This document shows positions 23,167 through 36,100 of a stretch of DNA of 64,000 nt, in pieces. A program made the position numbers and the translations under genes. The DNA is from Monosiga brevicollis MX1 (taxonomy: Eukaryota > Opisthokonta > Choanoflagellata > Craspedida > Salpingoecidae): positions 1,707,864 through 1,771,863 of the forward strand of contig NW_001865040.1 in NCBI RefSeq assembly GCF_000002865.3. The letters run 5' to 3'. The number at the start of each line of letters is the position of its first letter. Positions within the stretch are counted from its first letter, which is position 1. The notes under the pieces are model-generated. The model made no database searches. It worked only from the letters and a program-made list of their open reading frames with translations, and was not told the DNA's origin.

Positions 23167-26100
23167 AGATGACTTGGCCGAGCTGTGGGAACGCGATGAT
23201 GATCTCGATTTTGTCGACGAGCTGCTCTATGGTTTGTACCGCGCTTTCCCCAGCCAGCGCTCAGAAGCATACTATGCGGCCCATGCCGGCGCGCTCACCT
23301 TGCACTGGACACGTTTGGCATACACATGTGCAGAAAACGAGCCGACGGATCCCCCACAGGCTTCAAAGCTGCATACTCAACCGCACCAGCGATCTGAACC
23401 CCCACCTGCACCGCCGTCCCACCGTGCTGCCGAACCCAAAGTCCATGGCTCCGGCGCTGGTGCAGATGCAACTCAGCCGCTGTACGTTTAGCTCTGGCAT
23501 ACTCATGAACCGACCTTCCACTGATTGCCTCGACATTTGCCCGCATCACCAAGGATTCCGTTTTTCCTGCTCCTATCTCTCACTCTTCTTTTAGAAACAC
23601 AACCTCACAATCCAGCGCAAGTCTTCCCGGCTTTCGGGCTAGTCGAACTCAAGACCAGGTGCTTGAAAGTGGATGACTGATTACATGCCATGCTAGAAAT
23701 GATTCCCCTTGGCCCCTCTCCTGTCTCGTGCGCTGTTTCATGTCTTCATTGTCGGTTGTTGTTGTTGATTTCGGGGGTTCTGATCAACTTCAACTTGCCA
23801 AACAACATAGGCTACCCGTGCCGATGCATCTCGTTCAAATGATAGCCCAGGATCAATGCCCGTGGGTCGCGAACAGCATGCGCGTTCAGCACCTGAGAGT
23901 GAAGATCACCTAAAACTTGATCAAGCACCATCCTATCGACCAAGCAGCTCTCGAGACCGTGATTATCCTCGCGCATGCAGCCGAGAGCATAGCCACCCAG
24001 CTGATCGGCGACGCAGTCCACATGCACGACTGCCAACCTCTGGTCGCCTTACCTCCGTCGGGTCAACAACTGCTCCCGAGCAACCTGGTCCTACTGAGCG
24101 AACACAAGACCCCGTGCGCGACTCTCACTCGTCGTCTTCAAGACCACGCCGTATTCCTTCCGCAGATGATCCCTCAACAGTCAAACCACGGCTGCAAGGC
24201 CGATTATCAGGCTCACGGATCAATGCACCTCCTACGAACGCCAGGTCTGTGGCTAATGGTGGCGTCGAGCAGCCCGCCAAAGTTGCGCCACGACGCAGCA
24301 TCTTTGAGCGGCTCTCCACTGCTGGTACGTTTAGATGAAGCCAAGTCAGAGCACCTGCCAGGGTGATTTTTATTCCTTTTTTTTAAAAAAAATATTTTTT
24401 GTTTTGCTTTTATTTTTTTTCTTTCTTTTCATCCACCATGACCGGCCAGAGCCTTCGTGGTGCCAGAAATAACACTCCTTTACCAGCCTCACAGCTTGAT
24501 AATATATTTCTGGTTGCGTATGTGCAGGTATACAAGGTACCGGACCCAGTCACACAGCAACAGCGCCCGCCACTGACCAAATGACTGGCGCCACTCCACC
24601 CATGGGGCCCCCTTCATTTGCCTCGCCTACCGTCTCAGCCGGGCCTCGCGCCACGCCTGCCCGGCTACCTGCCTGCTTACAAGGCAGCCGCCCAGCGCGC
24701 AAGTTTTTCTTGCTTTGGATTCGAGAGGCCAGACACTTTATTCTTGGCGAGACAGCTTCGCGTTGGACGCTTGTCACCACAGTTGTTCGGAAGCTCAATG
24801 CGTCGTGGAAGGTATGATTGAGTCACTACCACTAGAACAGTCGTATTGTGCAACGAATGCATTTTTGACACTGCTTTCCATCGCCACTCATGCCTTCTCC
24901 TTGACCTGGGTGAAACGCTGCCGACCTGCGTGTATTTGTTAGCATGGCGACGTGTACTTTTTGCTCGCCGATCATCCCACCAAGCAGTTTGTGGGAGCCG
25001 CACGGTTGGTTTAATCTTTCTCGAGAGGGAGGAAAGGAGTCAAGGTTCAGTCTATTCATGTTTAAGGCATGGGGCACTCGCTCATTCCATGCCCCGTACC
25101 GTTGTGTCGTGTTGGCAGCATGGTCAACATGGTGCATACCAATCGTGAGAGTGACCAGCAGGATGCAAAGCTTCCGTACAACGTGGAACTGGCCTGGGTT
25201 GCAACGTTCGTTAATTTCTATCCCAAGCAAACAGAGTTTTTTCTGTTTGTTTGTTTTTTTGTTTTTTTTTTCTTTACCTCTCGTGGCTGACACCGCGAAC
25301 CTTTCCATGTAGGCACGCCGTACCGTTTTCCTCGCTTGAGCATCTCCGCAACACGCTCAATGCAAATAGCTCAATGGGCCGCGGCAAGACCGGGCAAGAA
25401 GTGAACGAACGCTCTGCTTTCCAACTGCTTCACCTCATGGACCAGTCCACAACAATGGCCCAAGTTAATGTGGGCCGCCCGATGGCTAGTACAGTTGCTG
25501 GCACGAGCCAGACAGTGGATATTGATGCTGCCCCTACACCTCAAGCAACTACATCTGTCAAGCGAGAAGAACCACCGGCCAAGCGGGCCCGACCGGACTT
25601 CCCGCCAGGGTCTGACAACACGTCTCTTGGAGCACATGAGTCATCTGTGCGTCCACCTGTGGACAGTTCAGCCCATCGGGTGCCCCGCGACCATGAATCG
25701 AGCCGTCATCGATTGCCCATTGGCAGGCGCAGTCCCAGGGGGTCGGCCCGCTCGCCCCAATTCTCCCACCGCAGCCGCAGTCGCAGCCCCAGCTTTCGTC
25801 GCGGTCGCAGCCTCAGCCGTAGTCGTAGCCGTAGCCCTAGTCGTAGTCGCAGCCGTAGTCGTAGCCGCAGCCGCAGCCCTAGCCGCAGCCGCAGTCGCAG
25901 CCCTAGTCGAAGTCGCAGTCGCAGCCCTAGTCAAAGTCGCAACTTGAGCCGTAGCCCCTCTCCTGATGCCCGACAGCCAAGAAATCGGTCGTCATCTCTT
26001 CATGCGCGCCACTCATCGAAGCGCAACCACGATCAATATGCGCGACCTCCGTCCCCTCGTGACAGTCACAGGGACATGGACTTCAACCGAGGACAGCCGC

Positions 26101-27266
26101 GCAGTGAGACTGTGCATTCAACCTATGGTGGCCGGTTATCAGAGCCCGAGTCACCCAGCTCAAGCACCGCTGCTTCGCCGCGCGCCACCTCACCTGCCAA
26201 GTTTGTATCACTCCCTTGCATAAACTCTCGCGATTTCATTTGTGTCTGGCTCATAGCAGGTGCTTTTCGCTTCCCCCGTGCGCTTACCTGCAGTCATCGG
26301 CCCGGAATTGGCCAACATCCCCGCTCATTTTCCAATCAACACGAGCCACCTGGGGGCACAGACCCTCCGAACATGCAACTTCAAAATTTGACCTACTCGA
26401 ACGCTGAACAAGGTGACCCCAGATTCATGCCTAGCTTGCCGGCTTCTCGCGCGGATCTTCACGGTGGTGTATCATCAGCCATGGCAAACTCGGGTATGCA
26501 GCCGAGCCTACAACCTTCCGTGTACATGAACATGAACATGAACTCAGACATGCATCCCATGTTGGGTGGAAACAACGTGGGTATGCCGTCGGGCGTAAAT
26601 CCCAGCTTGAGCATGAGCTCGGGCATGGGTCCGGGCACCCAGATGGGTGCCACCCATGGCCTGAATGCAGGCATGGGCCCCAGTTTGAATCCTCACATGA
26701 ACATGGGCATGAACATGGGCATGAACCCCACTATGGACTCGAGCACGCAGATGGTTATGAACCCAAACATGGGCATGAATGTTGGTATGAATTCGGGCAT
26801 GCACATGGACATGCATCCCGCCATGAATTCTGGCGTCATGCATATGGTCCCTGGTGGGCCCAACGTCTCCATGAGCTTGCCCATGAGCATGGGTTCAAGC
26901 ATGCCCGGTCCTGGTCCCTTGCTAAACATGGGCGGCTCTGATATGAGCATGCAAGCCCCAATGTCACTGACGGCAATGGCATCAAGGACACATCATCCTG
27001 GTGCAATAAACATGGGCGATAGTAACATGCGACTCGGAGAAGGCGGCTTTCACATCGGCCCGGCTATGGGCCCGGAGCAACAAGGCTTTCTTCCCAATTT
27101 TGGCGCAAACCACGGCCTGGCTGGACCCCCTTTGATGGGCCTAGGCGGAGGCTGGAACCCCATGCTGAACGCCAATGCCAACATTAATGCACCTGGTCGC
27201 CAAGGCCATGGTCGTGGTCGTGGTCGTGGCCGCACCCGTGGTGGTCGTGGTCGCGGTCGGTCTTGA
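23167..27266 (+). CDS. YTH-domain RNA-binding protein, YTHDC1-like, with RS and Met-rich/RG tails
   Basis: Probable reader of modified (m6A) RNA in the nucleus. Exons resolved: 24528-24811, 24943-25004, 25119-25205 and 25313-27266, preceded by an exon of about 23811-24324 that joins in phase, and an exon from about 23167 (DDLAELWERDDDLDFVDELL) that may be N-terminal. The YTH domain is assembled across four exons: KFFLLWI, RWTLVTTVVRKLNASW, VYFLLADHPTKQFVGAAR, VELAWVA, then HAVPFSSLEHLRNTLNAN and GKTGQEV. The first cage Trp is present; the second seems absent. After it come an NLS-like KREEPPAKRARP, an RS domain (about 25770-25950), a Met/Asn/Gly-rich region (about 26480-26960) and a C-terminal GRGRGRGR tail with stop at 27264-27266. 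RS plus an R-rich tail fits YTHDC1. An intron near 26205-26293 is possible. The link of the first exon to this gene is inferred. Confidence 0.72.
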
Positions 27267-27511
27267 TCATATGTAGAATCTTATTTAGGTTTACGTTTTT
27301 TGACTTGCTGTTTGGCCCTGAACGAAATCGAAAGCCACAGAATTCAAGTCTCTGTCCTCCGTCATGCTAGCAACCAATCCGCACAGTTTGTGCTTTCGAC
27401 AGCTTGAACCACTCGGTCTGGGTTCATCTCCTTTTTCGATGCACTCACAACTGGCTTTTTTTTTCTATTCTTTCTCCTCTTTTGGGTTGACCCAAAATGA
27501 CTCAACTGCTT

Positions 27512-27544
<33 letters not shown>

Positions 27545-27772
27545 AAAACTCTCTCGCTCTCCTTTTGTTTTTTTTTTTCCTGGCATTTTTACGTGCGTTC
27601 TTCGGAGGTGTTCCAGAGGCTGGACGGTGGTGCCCACAGCCTCAGAGTACATCTACTACTCCGCCTTTAGAGGCATTTTGACTTAGCGTGAGACGCAATC
27701 GGCTCGTCCAAGATCTCAATTCGGGTCTCAGACTCTCTCGTGATTGCATTGGACCTCGGTTTGCCGTCGGTC

Positions 27773-27805
<33 letters not shown>

Positions 27806-28159
27806 GGGGTGTGGCGCTCGTCAGAGCGACGTGCCTGGCCGTCTGTTTCCTTGGGTTCCCCTTGATTTGGAGACGGTCGCGCTTCTTCAAGAGAGCGAGC
27901 ACTTGATGGTTGACGACATTATTCGCGCGCGGTCCAACGCGCGTCGAGAGCTGTTTGTCGCACCTGCCCCATCAGTGATCGGGTCGCTGCATCTGTTGAT
28001 GTTGGCGTGAGAAACAATTTCTGGCCCTCGACCACTGTCTCTTGTCAAGGTCCAGCCTCGGCTCCACGCAAATGGGCTTCCATTGGTGGGTTACAACGAT
28101 TGATACCGTTGAATATACGACCTCTGTCGAGCTCAGCGCGTGCGTGACCACTCACAACC
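27267..28159. other. intergenic spacer, (CT)n and poly-A
   Basis: Between the YTH and pseudokinase genes (same strand). It contains (CT)n at 27516-27542, T-rich tracts, and a poly-A run at about 27774-27803. No coding sequence supported. Confidence 0.7.
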
Positions 28160-31100
28160 ATGGCTGTCCCGAGTGCGGTCGCCCATCGCATCGTTCGATC
28201 TGACTCATCACCGGCAACCGAATCAAGCCCGAGCGACGGTGATCGAGCACACCGCCAACACCATGAGCACCATCACAAGCACGAGCGTCGATCTTCACTC
28301 AATCCCTTTGGGTTTGTTTTTGGTTGGTCGCGCCGAAACCAAGAAGAGCAAACAGCCCACAAGCGGGAAGTTGACGTTTATCCTAGTGACCCTGACCACT
28401 ATCACATTGGCTGCGTTGTTCGTAAGTTGGCTCTCCCACAAAGCCAGCGCTTCATCTTACCTGAGTTGGCCATTGCACATTCTTGTGCACACCTTGTCTT
28501 CACGCGCATGCCACACTTGGTTCGTTGCCATTAGACTGGGACACCGAGTTGGCAGCCGAGACCTACCTCGGTATTCGAAATCGTAACATCTCCCCACGCT
28601 CTGGCTCTCCCCCCGCTGATGAGGATGAGGATGATGACCGAGGTTTGAACACTAACCGTTTTTGGTGTTGGGTCATCTGCTTTTGCTAAAATGGATCGTT
28701 TGTCTGCTCTTTATATCCACCTCGTTGTTGTCGCTCCTGCACCTGATCATGCCAAATGCTCGCTCTACGATTCGTGCTCAGACCGTGTGGCCATACGAAC
28801 TATCAACATTGAGGTGCTGTCTCTCGACGAGCAAGCTCTGGAACGAGAGGTAAAGCTTTTCTGCTCCCTCGCTGCCCACGCTACAGGCCAACCTCGACCA
28901 TATGCTTGATCGCATTCGCCTCACACGGCTAACATGGTCATGGGAACGAGCAGATCAAGGCTTTACAGCTTTCGCGCCAACTCCACCACCCAAACATCTA
29001 CCCACTTTTCAGCTGCTTTGAAGCTCATGGCAATCAGCTCTGGTCGGTGGGACCATATCTACCGTACGGTGCGTTACCCGCTTTCGAATGGCGTTCATTG
29101 TCTTGCACACACCCGTTTTCCATTTGACAATCTGGGCTTGAGGGCGCGTTGGCAAACTTGGTCACTTCAGCATTGCGACTCGCGAATGGGTTCTCGCTGC
29201 TATAGGGTATTTGAAAGATATCATTGACGTGTATTACCCAAGTGGCATGCCGGAGGCTGCTTGTGTTGCAGTTTTGCGCGTATGTGTATTCTTATTGCAA
29301 TCATCTGTCGTTCCCTCATATCATTCGATCATTGACTCTTGGACTCCTCCACCTCGAACGGCAACGGTGAGGCAGCTCAACTTTCTTGTTGCACCACAGG
29401 ACGTATTGTTGGCCACTGAGTTTCTACACAAACACGGCTATGTGCATAACCGAATTGGGCCCAGCAGCATTGTACTGACTAGCCAAGGCACTGCACAACT
29501 TACAAACTTTCACTACTGCCTTAAACGCGAAGGTGATGGTGTCATGTGGTACGTTCACAGAGTGTTGTGTGGTTTGAGTTTTGAGTTTGTTTTGTTTTGT
29601 TTTTTTTTGCACGGAAATGAAGTTCGACCCATGTGGGTCAAATCCTTGCGCTGCTTCGCCGCTGTTCCCAACAGCACAGAGAAAGGGATGCAAGGCTTGC
29701 CAATTGTGTTTGATTGTTTGGAAACTCGACTACCTTTCGCCCCTGACCAGCCTGTTTCGCTCTTTTCGGTCGGTTGCACAGGCAACAGCTTTACGAGTGC
29801 CCCCGGTACCTGACAGACACTCCGCTATTGGCACCAGAAGTCCTAGCCCAGGTGTGCCTATTTGTTTTTGATGGCGTGTGTGGTCTCTGCTTCCTGTCGC
29901 TTCTATTCAAGACAGCCGGCCTGCTCATGCTCATATCGGGTATACACTTGCTCGGCAATTTATCAGGACCTGCGAGGTTATGATAACAGAGTACGATCGA
30001 GCAGCACCGCATGCATTGTATCTGTGTCCTTTGCTGCTGTGGGCCACGCAGAAAATTCCGACTCGCGCCCGCTCATACTCCGCCAACAACACTGTGACAC
30101 CTTGCAACCTTGTTTTGACAGGCTGATATTTATAGCATTGGCATTCTGGCCATTGAGCTGATCCACGGAGAGCATCCCTATGGTGGCCTCCAGCTGCCAC
30201 ATGTAGGTAACATGCCCTGTGGTTCATTCGTACAAGCGACGATACATCTGCACCATGCGAGCCTGACCATCGGCGCACTGGCTCATCTTAACCCCACCAC
30301 GACCAGGTGTTTGTCGTGAAGTTGCGTGGCATGGTTGTCGAGGTACACCCGCAAAAAAAGGCTTCCAAGGCATATCGCAATTTTGTGCGCGAGACCATGC
30401 GCTTTGAACCCGTCGAAAGGTGCGTTGGCTTGCTTGGGTCCACGAACCGTGTATTTTTCGCGCTCGAAATGATGAACGGCTTGTGAACTCAAATCACACT
30501 TTGGCACCCTTTCCTTGCCTTTTTATATTCAGGCCTGACGCCCAGACGCTGCTGTCCCACCCAGCAATCAAACACGTGCGTTGTGCAGCAACTTGGCTGC
30601 CTTGACACCGCGGCCGTTCCCTCTTGACGAGCCTGCAACATGACTCACAAGCTTTGCTTGCGCCTTTTTCTCTACACAGGCCAAACGCAACCACGCCCTG
30701 AGCAAGTATTTGCCAACCGACACTCCTCTGATGTTATCCGATGAGGATCTGGCCGAGCTGCAGTGCCGCCCACCTGAGATTGACTTGCCAGATGGATTCT
30801 CCCGCTCTGCCTTCCCGGCCCTGTCCAAGGGCGACCTGAGCATTTACCGTCATGGAAGCCGCCCTCGGCTAGTCGCAGCGCATGGGCTTGGCCGTTTGGA
30901 CTCAGCGCAGACGCAGGAACCCGAGTTGGGCCGTGACGTCTATTTTGACAGCGAGCTACAGGACATTGACGAACTCGATGAGAACTACGATAGCGGAGCT
31001 CTGCGCTACCGACTGCCGCTTGCCAGTGTGGCTGAAGAGCAGACAAATGCGCAAGGCGAGTATCTGACAGACGACCAGCCCACGACAGACGTTCTGCTTG

Positions 31101-32761
31101 AGTCAGAAACCAGCGAAGGAGATGAACCCCCGGGTACCGCGGTACCGCCAGAGCCAGAAGCCCCAGAAGCTGATGAGCAAACGCGTAGCACGCTGCGCAC
31201 ATTTAATCACGCCACCTTTGCCGACCACACCCCCTTTGTGGATCCTGGCACCAGCTCTCCGACGGTCATGAGCCCACCCTCACGATCTCATTCGAGCCTC
31301 GGTGGCAGCCGGGTCAGCAGCCGCACTGGACTGGGTCAGAGCATGGATAGCGTGGAGGTGGCCAGTGTGCGTCGCATGACCAGCCCAGACGTAGCAGTGG
31401 ATGAGGATTACAACAGCGTCGTCGAGTATGATTCACCGGTCAACTCCACTCGCTCGTCCTTTAGTGAGCACGACGTTATCAATTCAGCACGCCGTGCAGC
31501 TCGTCAGTCACAACTGGCTCGCTATCTGACTGCTTCACCCAAGGTGACGCCGCCACCACCTCCCTCAGCGACTCCTTTTCTGGACCTCGAAGCATTGCCT
31601 GAGACCCCGCCTACTTCCCGACGTGTGTCTCCGGGCTTTTTGCATCGAAGATCACACCATCGACCTCACCACTTTCCCTCGAGTGATGCCGAGTCAGACA
31701 CAGACATGCCACGCTGGTCTAACAGCGCCATGGCCGGGCGCCGGGCGCACCCAAGCGGCATGCGCCTGCATCATCAAGGCTCAGGTTGTAGTGATGTCGA
31801 GGGCGACGACGAGGCCTCTGATCCGGGAGCTCTTAGTCGACACCCGTCCCAGGAACATTTGGTTCCTGCCGGGCGCAACTCACCTCTGCGTGGTTCTGCG
31901 CCAACCTCCCGATTCGTTTCGCCGCTGGGAGGAGCCTCCCGACTGACGTTGCGCGCCCATTCTCAGCCCGTTCACACTCATCAGCGGGATGCATCCCGCT
32001 CCACATCCGTCTCTAGCCGACGTTCCATTGATTTGCTCTCAAGCAAGCTACCGTTTGTGTGGCAATTTGGCTTACGGGATGTGCTCCATGAATCCAGTGA
32101 GGAGTCACAGACCCCGATGCGCCCGGTTTTGCTAGACGACGACGCGGGGCACCAAGGCCGTCCTCGCAGCCAGTCACTACTCAGTGCTCGACGCGTGTCT
32201 GAAGCTCGCAGCCGCTCACCCTCGGCAACATCGGCTCACTCTCGCCCCCGTTCACTAAGCGTGCACACGATGCAGGGAACCTCGCCCCCCACCGTCGTCG
32301 TCGCCACTGACGGAGTGAAGCACCCCCATCTTCACCAACAATTCCTGGGCGTGGACTCAGCTACGTCTCGCCCGCGGGGAGCAAGCCTGACCCTTTTGTC
32401 CAACACGGGTATTCCATTTGGTCCGCGTCCACGGGCCCGTAGTTCAGAGCATGTGCAAACGCAACCATTCTCGTGGGCATCGAGTCCGGAACAACCTGAT
32501 GGCCGCAATGCCACCACCGAGGTCTCATCTCTTCCTCATTTACATGCACCTGTCGTCACAATTTCCTCACCAGCCACCCCCCCATCACCCGTCAACTGCG
32601 AGGTCTTTGAAACCCGCGGCGTGGTAACCTCAACTGGCTTTCCAGGGGAGGAGGGGGAAGGAAGTCCCGCTGAGACGCGCACAACGCGCTCCAACAGTGA
32701 CGGCCCGAGTCCATTACGGCACGCGACTTCCGTGAGTCGCTCAAATTCGTCGGAAGTCTAG
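28160..32761 (+). CDS. STRAD-like STE20-family pseudokinase with a long Ser-rich C-terminal extension
   Basis: Twelve exons (28160-28421, 28535-28642, 28782-28849, 28954-29068, 29206-29279, 29400-29548, 29782-29851, 29967-29990, 30122-30202, 30307-30419, 30533-30575, 30680-32761) give a 1062-residue frame. Residues about 70-375 follow the animal STRAD order: RVAIRTINIE, HHPNIYPLFSC, LATEFLHKHGYVHNR, LLAPEVLAQ, GYDNRADIYSIGILAIEL, RPDAQTLLSHPAIKH. The catalytic residues are lost: Arg replaces the VAIK Lys, HNR lacks the HRD Asp, and TNFHY stands in place of DFG. In animals STRAD activates LKB1 allosterically with MO25; the same role here is an inference. The last exon alone encodes about 694 residues, mostly Ser/Pro/Arg/acidic, with many R-x-x-S sites; no WEF motif ends the protein. 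The start ATG has a good context (CAACCATGG). Confidence 0.88.
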
Positions 32762-33198
32762 CTTACTCGCTAGTTTAGGCCAATTTGCATACACATGATA
32801 AACCGTGTTTATTTGTTTGTTGATTGTTTGTTGGCATCGCACATGCCTGGTTTCTTTCTTCCTCTTCTTCTTCTTCTTCTTCTTTCCTTCCTTGAATGTG
32901 AGTAAATTGTGTTTTTGGTGTTCCTCGATTGCTCTCCTCCTTTTTCCGTGATTTCGAGAGCCCAAGACTTAGGAAGACCACGCGCGCACACACAAACACA
33001 CACACACACACACAGATGAAGGCAGAGAATGAGATTGTACTAGTACACCGCCAGAACGATGCGCTTTTTACTCACATCCTATGCTCGATTCTTGTTGAAT
33101 TGATTTACACTGGCTCATCAAACAAACCATAACGTTGCCACACCAAGATAGGGAACAAGAAAATGAATTTCAACCGTCGAAAGACAAGATCCGTCAAA
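32762..33198. other. convergent 3' spacer with small repeats
   Basis: Between the pseudokinase and RIOK1 stop codons. A (CTT)n-like run at about 32861-32885 and (CA)n at about 32991-33014. No gene seen. Confidence 0.7.
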
Positions 33199-36100
33199 TT
33201 ACTTATGGCCGCGGCGGTGCTTTGCCAGTTTTTCTTTGCGTTTCTTGACATGCTTGGGCGTCTTGGCTGCTCGACGCTCGCGATTAAACTCCTTCACCAC
33301 CTTTTTCCGCTCCTGTGCCGAACAAAGTTGGCAGAAATGAGTTGCATGGCACATCAACCAACGCAACATTATACATGGCCAGCACTTACGGCTTTGCTCA
33401 GCCCCTCCAAGTTCGGAATCTTGGGCTGCCCATCGTCGTCGTATGCGCCCTCTTCCTCGTCAAAGTCATCCTCGTCACCCTCATCCTCGTCACCTTCGTC
33501 CTCGTCATCTTCGTTGCTGACCTCACCAGTCTCGCCGTCATGGCCTACGGCTGCAGCCCCATCTGTGCTCGTTGCCGATGCAGACTGCTGGATACCATCC
33601 TCAGGTTCCGCCTGCGCAGCTTGAGCTTCGGGCTCTTCCGTTGACACCACGGCAGGATCTTCCGTCGTCTTACTGTCCAAAGCGCTGGATGAATCTGTAG
33701 CGACATGGCCCGTGGCTGTGCGGTACTCCTGAAGAAGCTCGGGCACAGCGTCTGCCGCTCCACTCAGATCTGTGCGCATGCCGGTCAATTTCTACGCACC
33801 AAACGGAAATAAGCTTCAGGGGCAGGGAATAATGGATTCAGGACATACGCCATTGATTCATACGGTAGAAAAATGCCACACCTGATAGTAAAGCTGGTCT
33901 GTCTGTCCGGCAGCGGCCATGTTCAAATCGCGCTCCAGATGAACGACATCATCGAGACTGTTGGGAATGTAAACTTGTTGGAATACGCGATCCTGAACCT
34001 CCAGCTCGTGCTGGGCTTGTGGATCAGCCGATGCTGCCTCTTGCTCGCGAGTCATACTACAAAGATACCCAAAGAATGGCCACAAGAGAAATGAAATCGG
34101 CGAGTCAAGAGGTTGAATGGTACCTGTAGCAACAAAGGGGGCCGATGGAAAAACAAAGCAAAATTCACTAAGCAGACTGACCGTGCTTGGACTGCCTCGA
34201 GATATTCATCCACTGTGTGTTCTGTGATCGCGACGTCCGTGATAAAGTCAAAAAGGTCACGCGTCGACATGACGCCCACCTCCTTTTTGCCAAAGAAATC
34301 TAGACAGGATGCAACCATGAGGGAAGCGGCGAGTGGCCGCCGACTAAGCCCGAAAGTGAATAGCACAGGGTGGTCGGAGCCACACCGTTGATATTCTGGC
34401 AATCGCGCCGCAAGAACTCAAGTGCATGAGGGTGACTGTGCTCGACGGCTTGCGAAACATCAATGATCACAATGGAGCCCTCGTGATAGCTATGAATGCA
34501 CATGGCATCACCACCAAAACAAAAAAATGAAAAAAAGAACACCGCAAAGACAACTATCAGATATCCTGATTGCTGCAGGATGATGCGCGTTGATTGAGAA
34601 AATGGTCAACTCCATCAAAGTACAAACTGGGCAGCCGAGAACGCACAGCATGTTGTATTCAGACAAATCACCGTGCACAAGCTTGCAGTCTTGATACATG
34701 CGCCGCATCAGCTCAATGGTCTGTCGATAGAGCTTCTTGGCCCGTTTTGCACTTACGACCGCCTCCTTCAGCTTCGGAGATGGCCAGCCTAGTTGAGATA
34801 TCGATAAACGTGCCAGTTCAACCGGTCAACAGGAAATGGTCGCAACCGCTCTACGAGCTAAGCACATGGCTTCGTCGAGGCGCTCACCGTCGACGCCCAA
34901 AAAGTCCATTACAACGATGTGTGCCTTCAAAGCCACCGCTGTCGGGCACGGCACGCCGCCAGCCTTGAGCCTTTGCACGGCAAAGAACAACATTGGCAAA
35001 AAAAAAAATCAGTACATAAATAAATCAGACAGTCGCGAGAATGAACCACAGCACCAACGAAAGGCACGGTGTCAAGATCAAATCTGAGCTACAAACCGAA
35101 TCAGATTACGATACTCCTTCTCAGCCCACGTCTAGGTAGATGGCGGTCGCATGCACATATTGAACACATGGCCTGCGACCAAACAACCGATCTTTGTTTC
35201 TGAATTTGCCAACCCACCTTGACCATCTTGCGCGGGTTGTGCTTCGAGTAACCATGTCGAAAGCGAAATTCGCCCGTCACATATTTATCACGGTCCTTCG
35301 GGACGACAGGGGCAACAAAGAAACGCGCACCGTCACACAAGCGCCGCCCCTGAAGTGCATGGCATTCGGAAGGACTCAAGACGGGTCACAGATGCGCCCA
35401 AACCTTGAAGACGAGAATGGATGTTTTGTACACCTTGATGGCATATTGCTTATTGTTGGCTACATGCAACCAAGTGAACGTGGGATGAAATCGCGGTCGG
35501 CGCGGAGGTGTGGCCCATGGCGAGTGGCTTGACCGTGTGTCATGCATCGCGCACCTTCACTTGAGGCGTGGTAGACATTGGCCTCCTTGCCCGTGGAAAT
35601 GCAGCCGTTGATTGTATCGTAGAGACCCCGACTCAAGAGTTTGAATAGCATCATGCGCGTTCGTGGATCTAAAACCTGGAGCAAACGCCCAGCAGAGAAA
35701 CAGAAATGAATGAGCCTAAGCCCCAATGGGATACTGCTTGCACATGCGTATGAGCGCCCGGTACCTGCTCGCTCGTGGCTCGATCAGCCTTGTCGGTCGT
35801 GCGCAGGCGATTGCTTTCTGTTTTCTTATTGGTGGCTAGCACGCGATTGGCCACATTGTCCTGGAGTTTGGGGCCAGCATAGCTCTCAACCTTGATTCGT
35901 CGGTTGAGCTGGCTTTGCGTCAGGGCCTGATAAGAGCCGCGTCACAAGAGGTAGGAATGAGCGGGTTGATCCAAGAGCCCAACCGAGATGCTCGATGCGC
36001 GCATAGCCTGACCTGGTCACCTTGACCGCTGTGTTGAGCGTTGGGGTTGGCCTGCCATGTCTGCAAGCGCTTCGTCAAGTCTAGAGGTCAATCAAGTAGC

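Noticed and set aside
25668-25934. Antisense Ala/Thr-rich frame
   Set aside because: Shadow of the RS-dipeptide codons of the YTH gene on the other strand.
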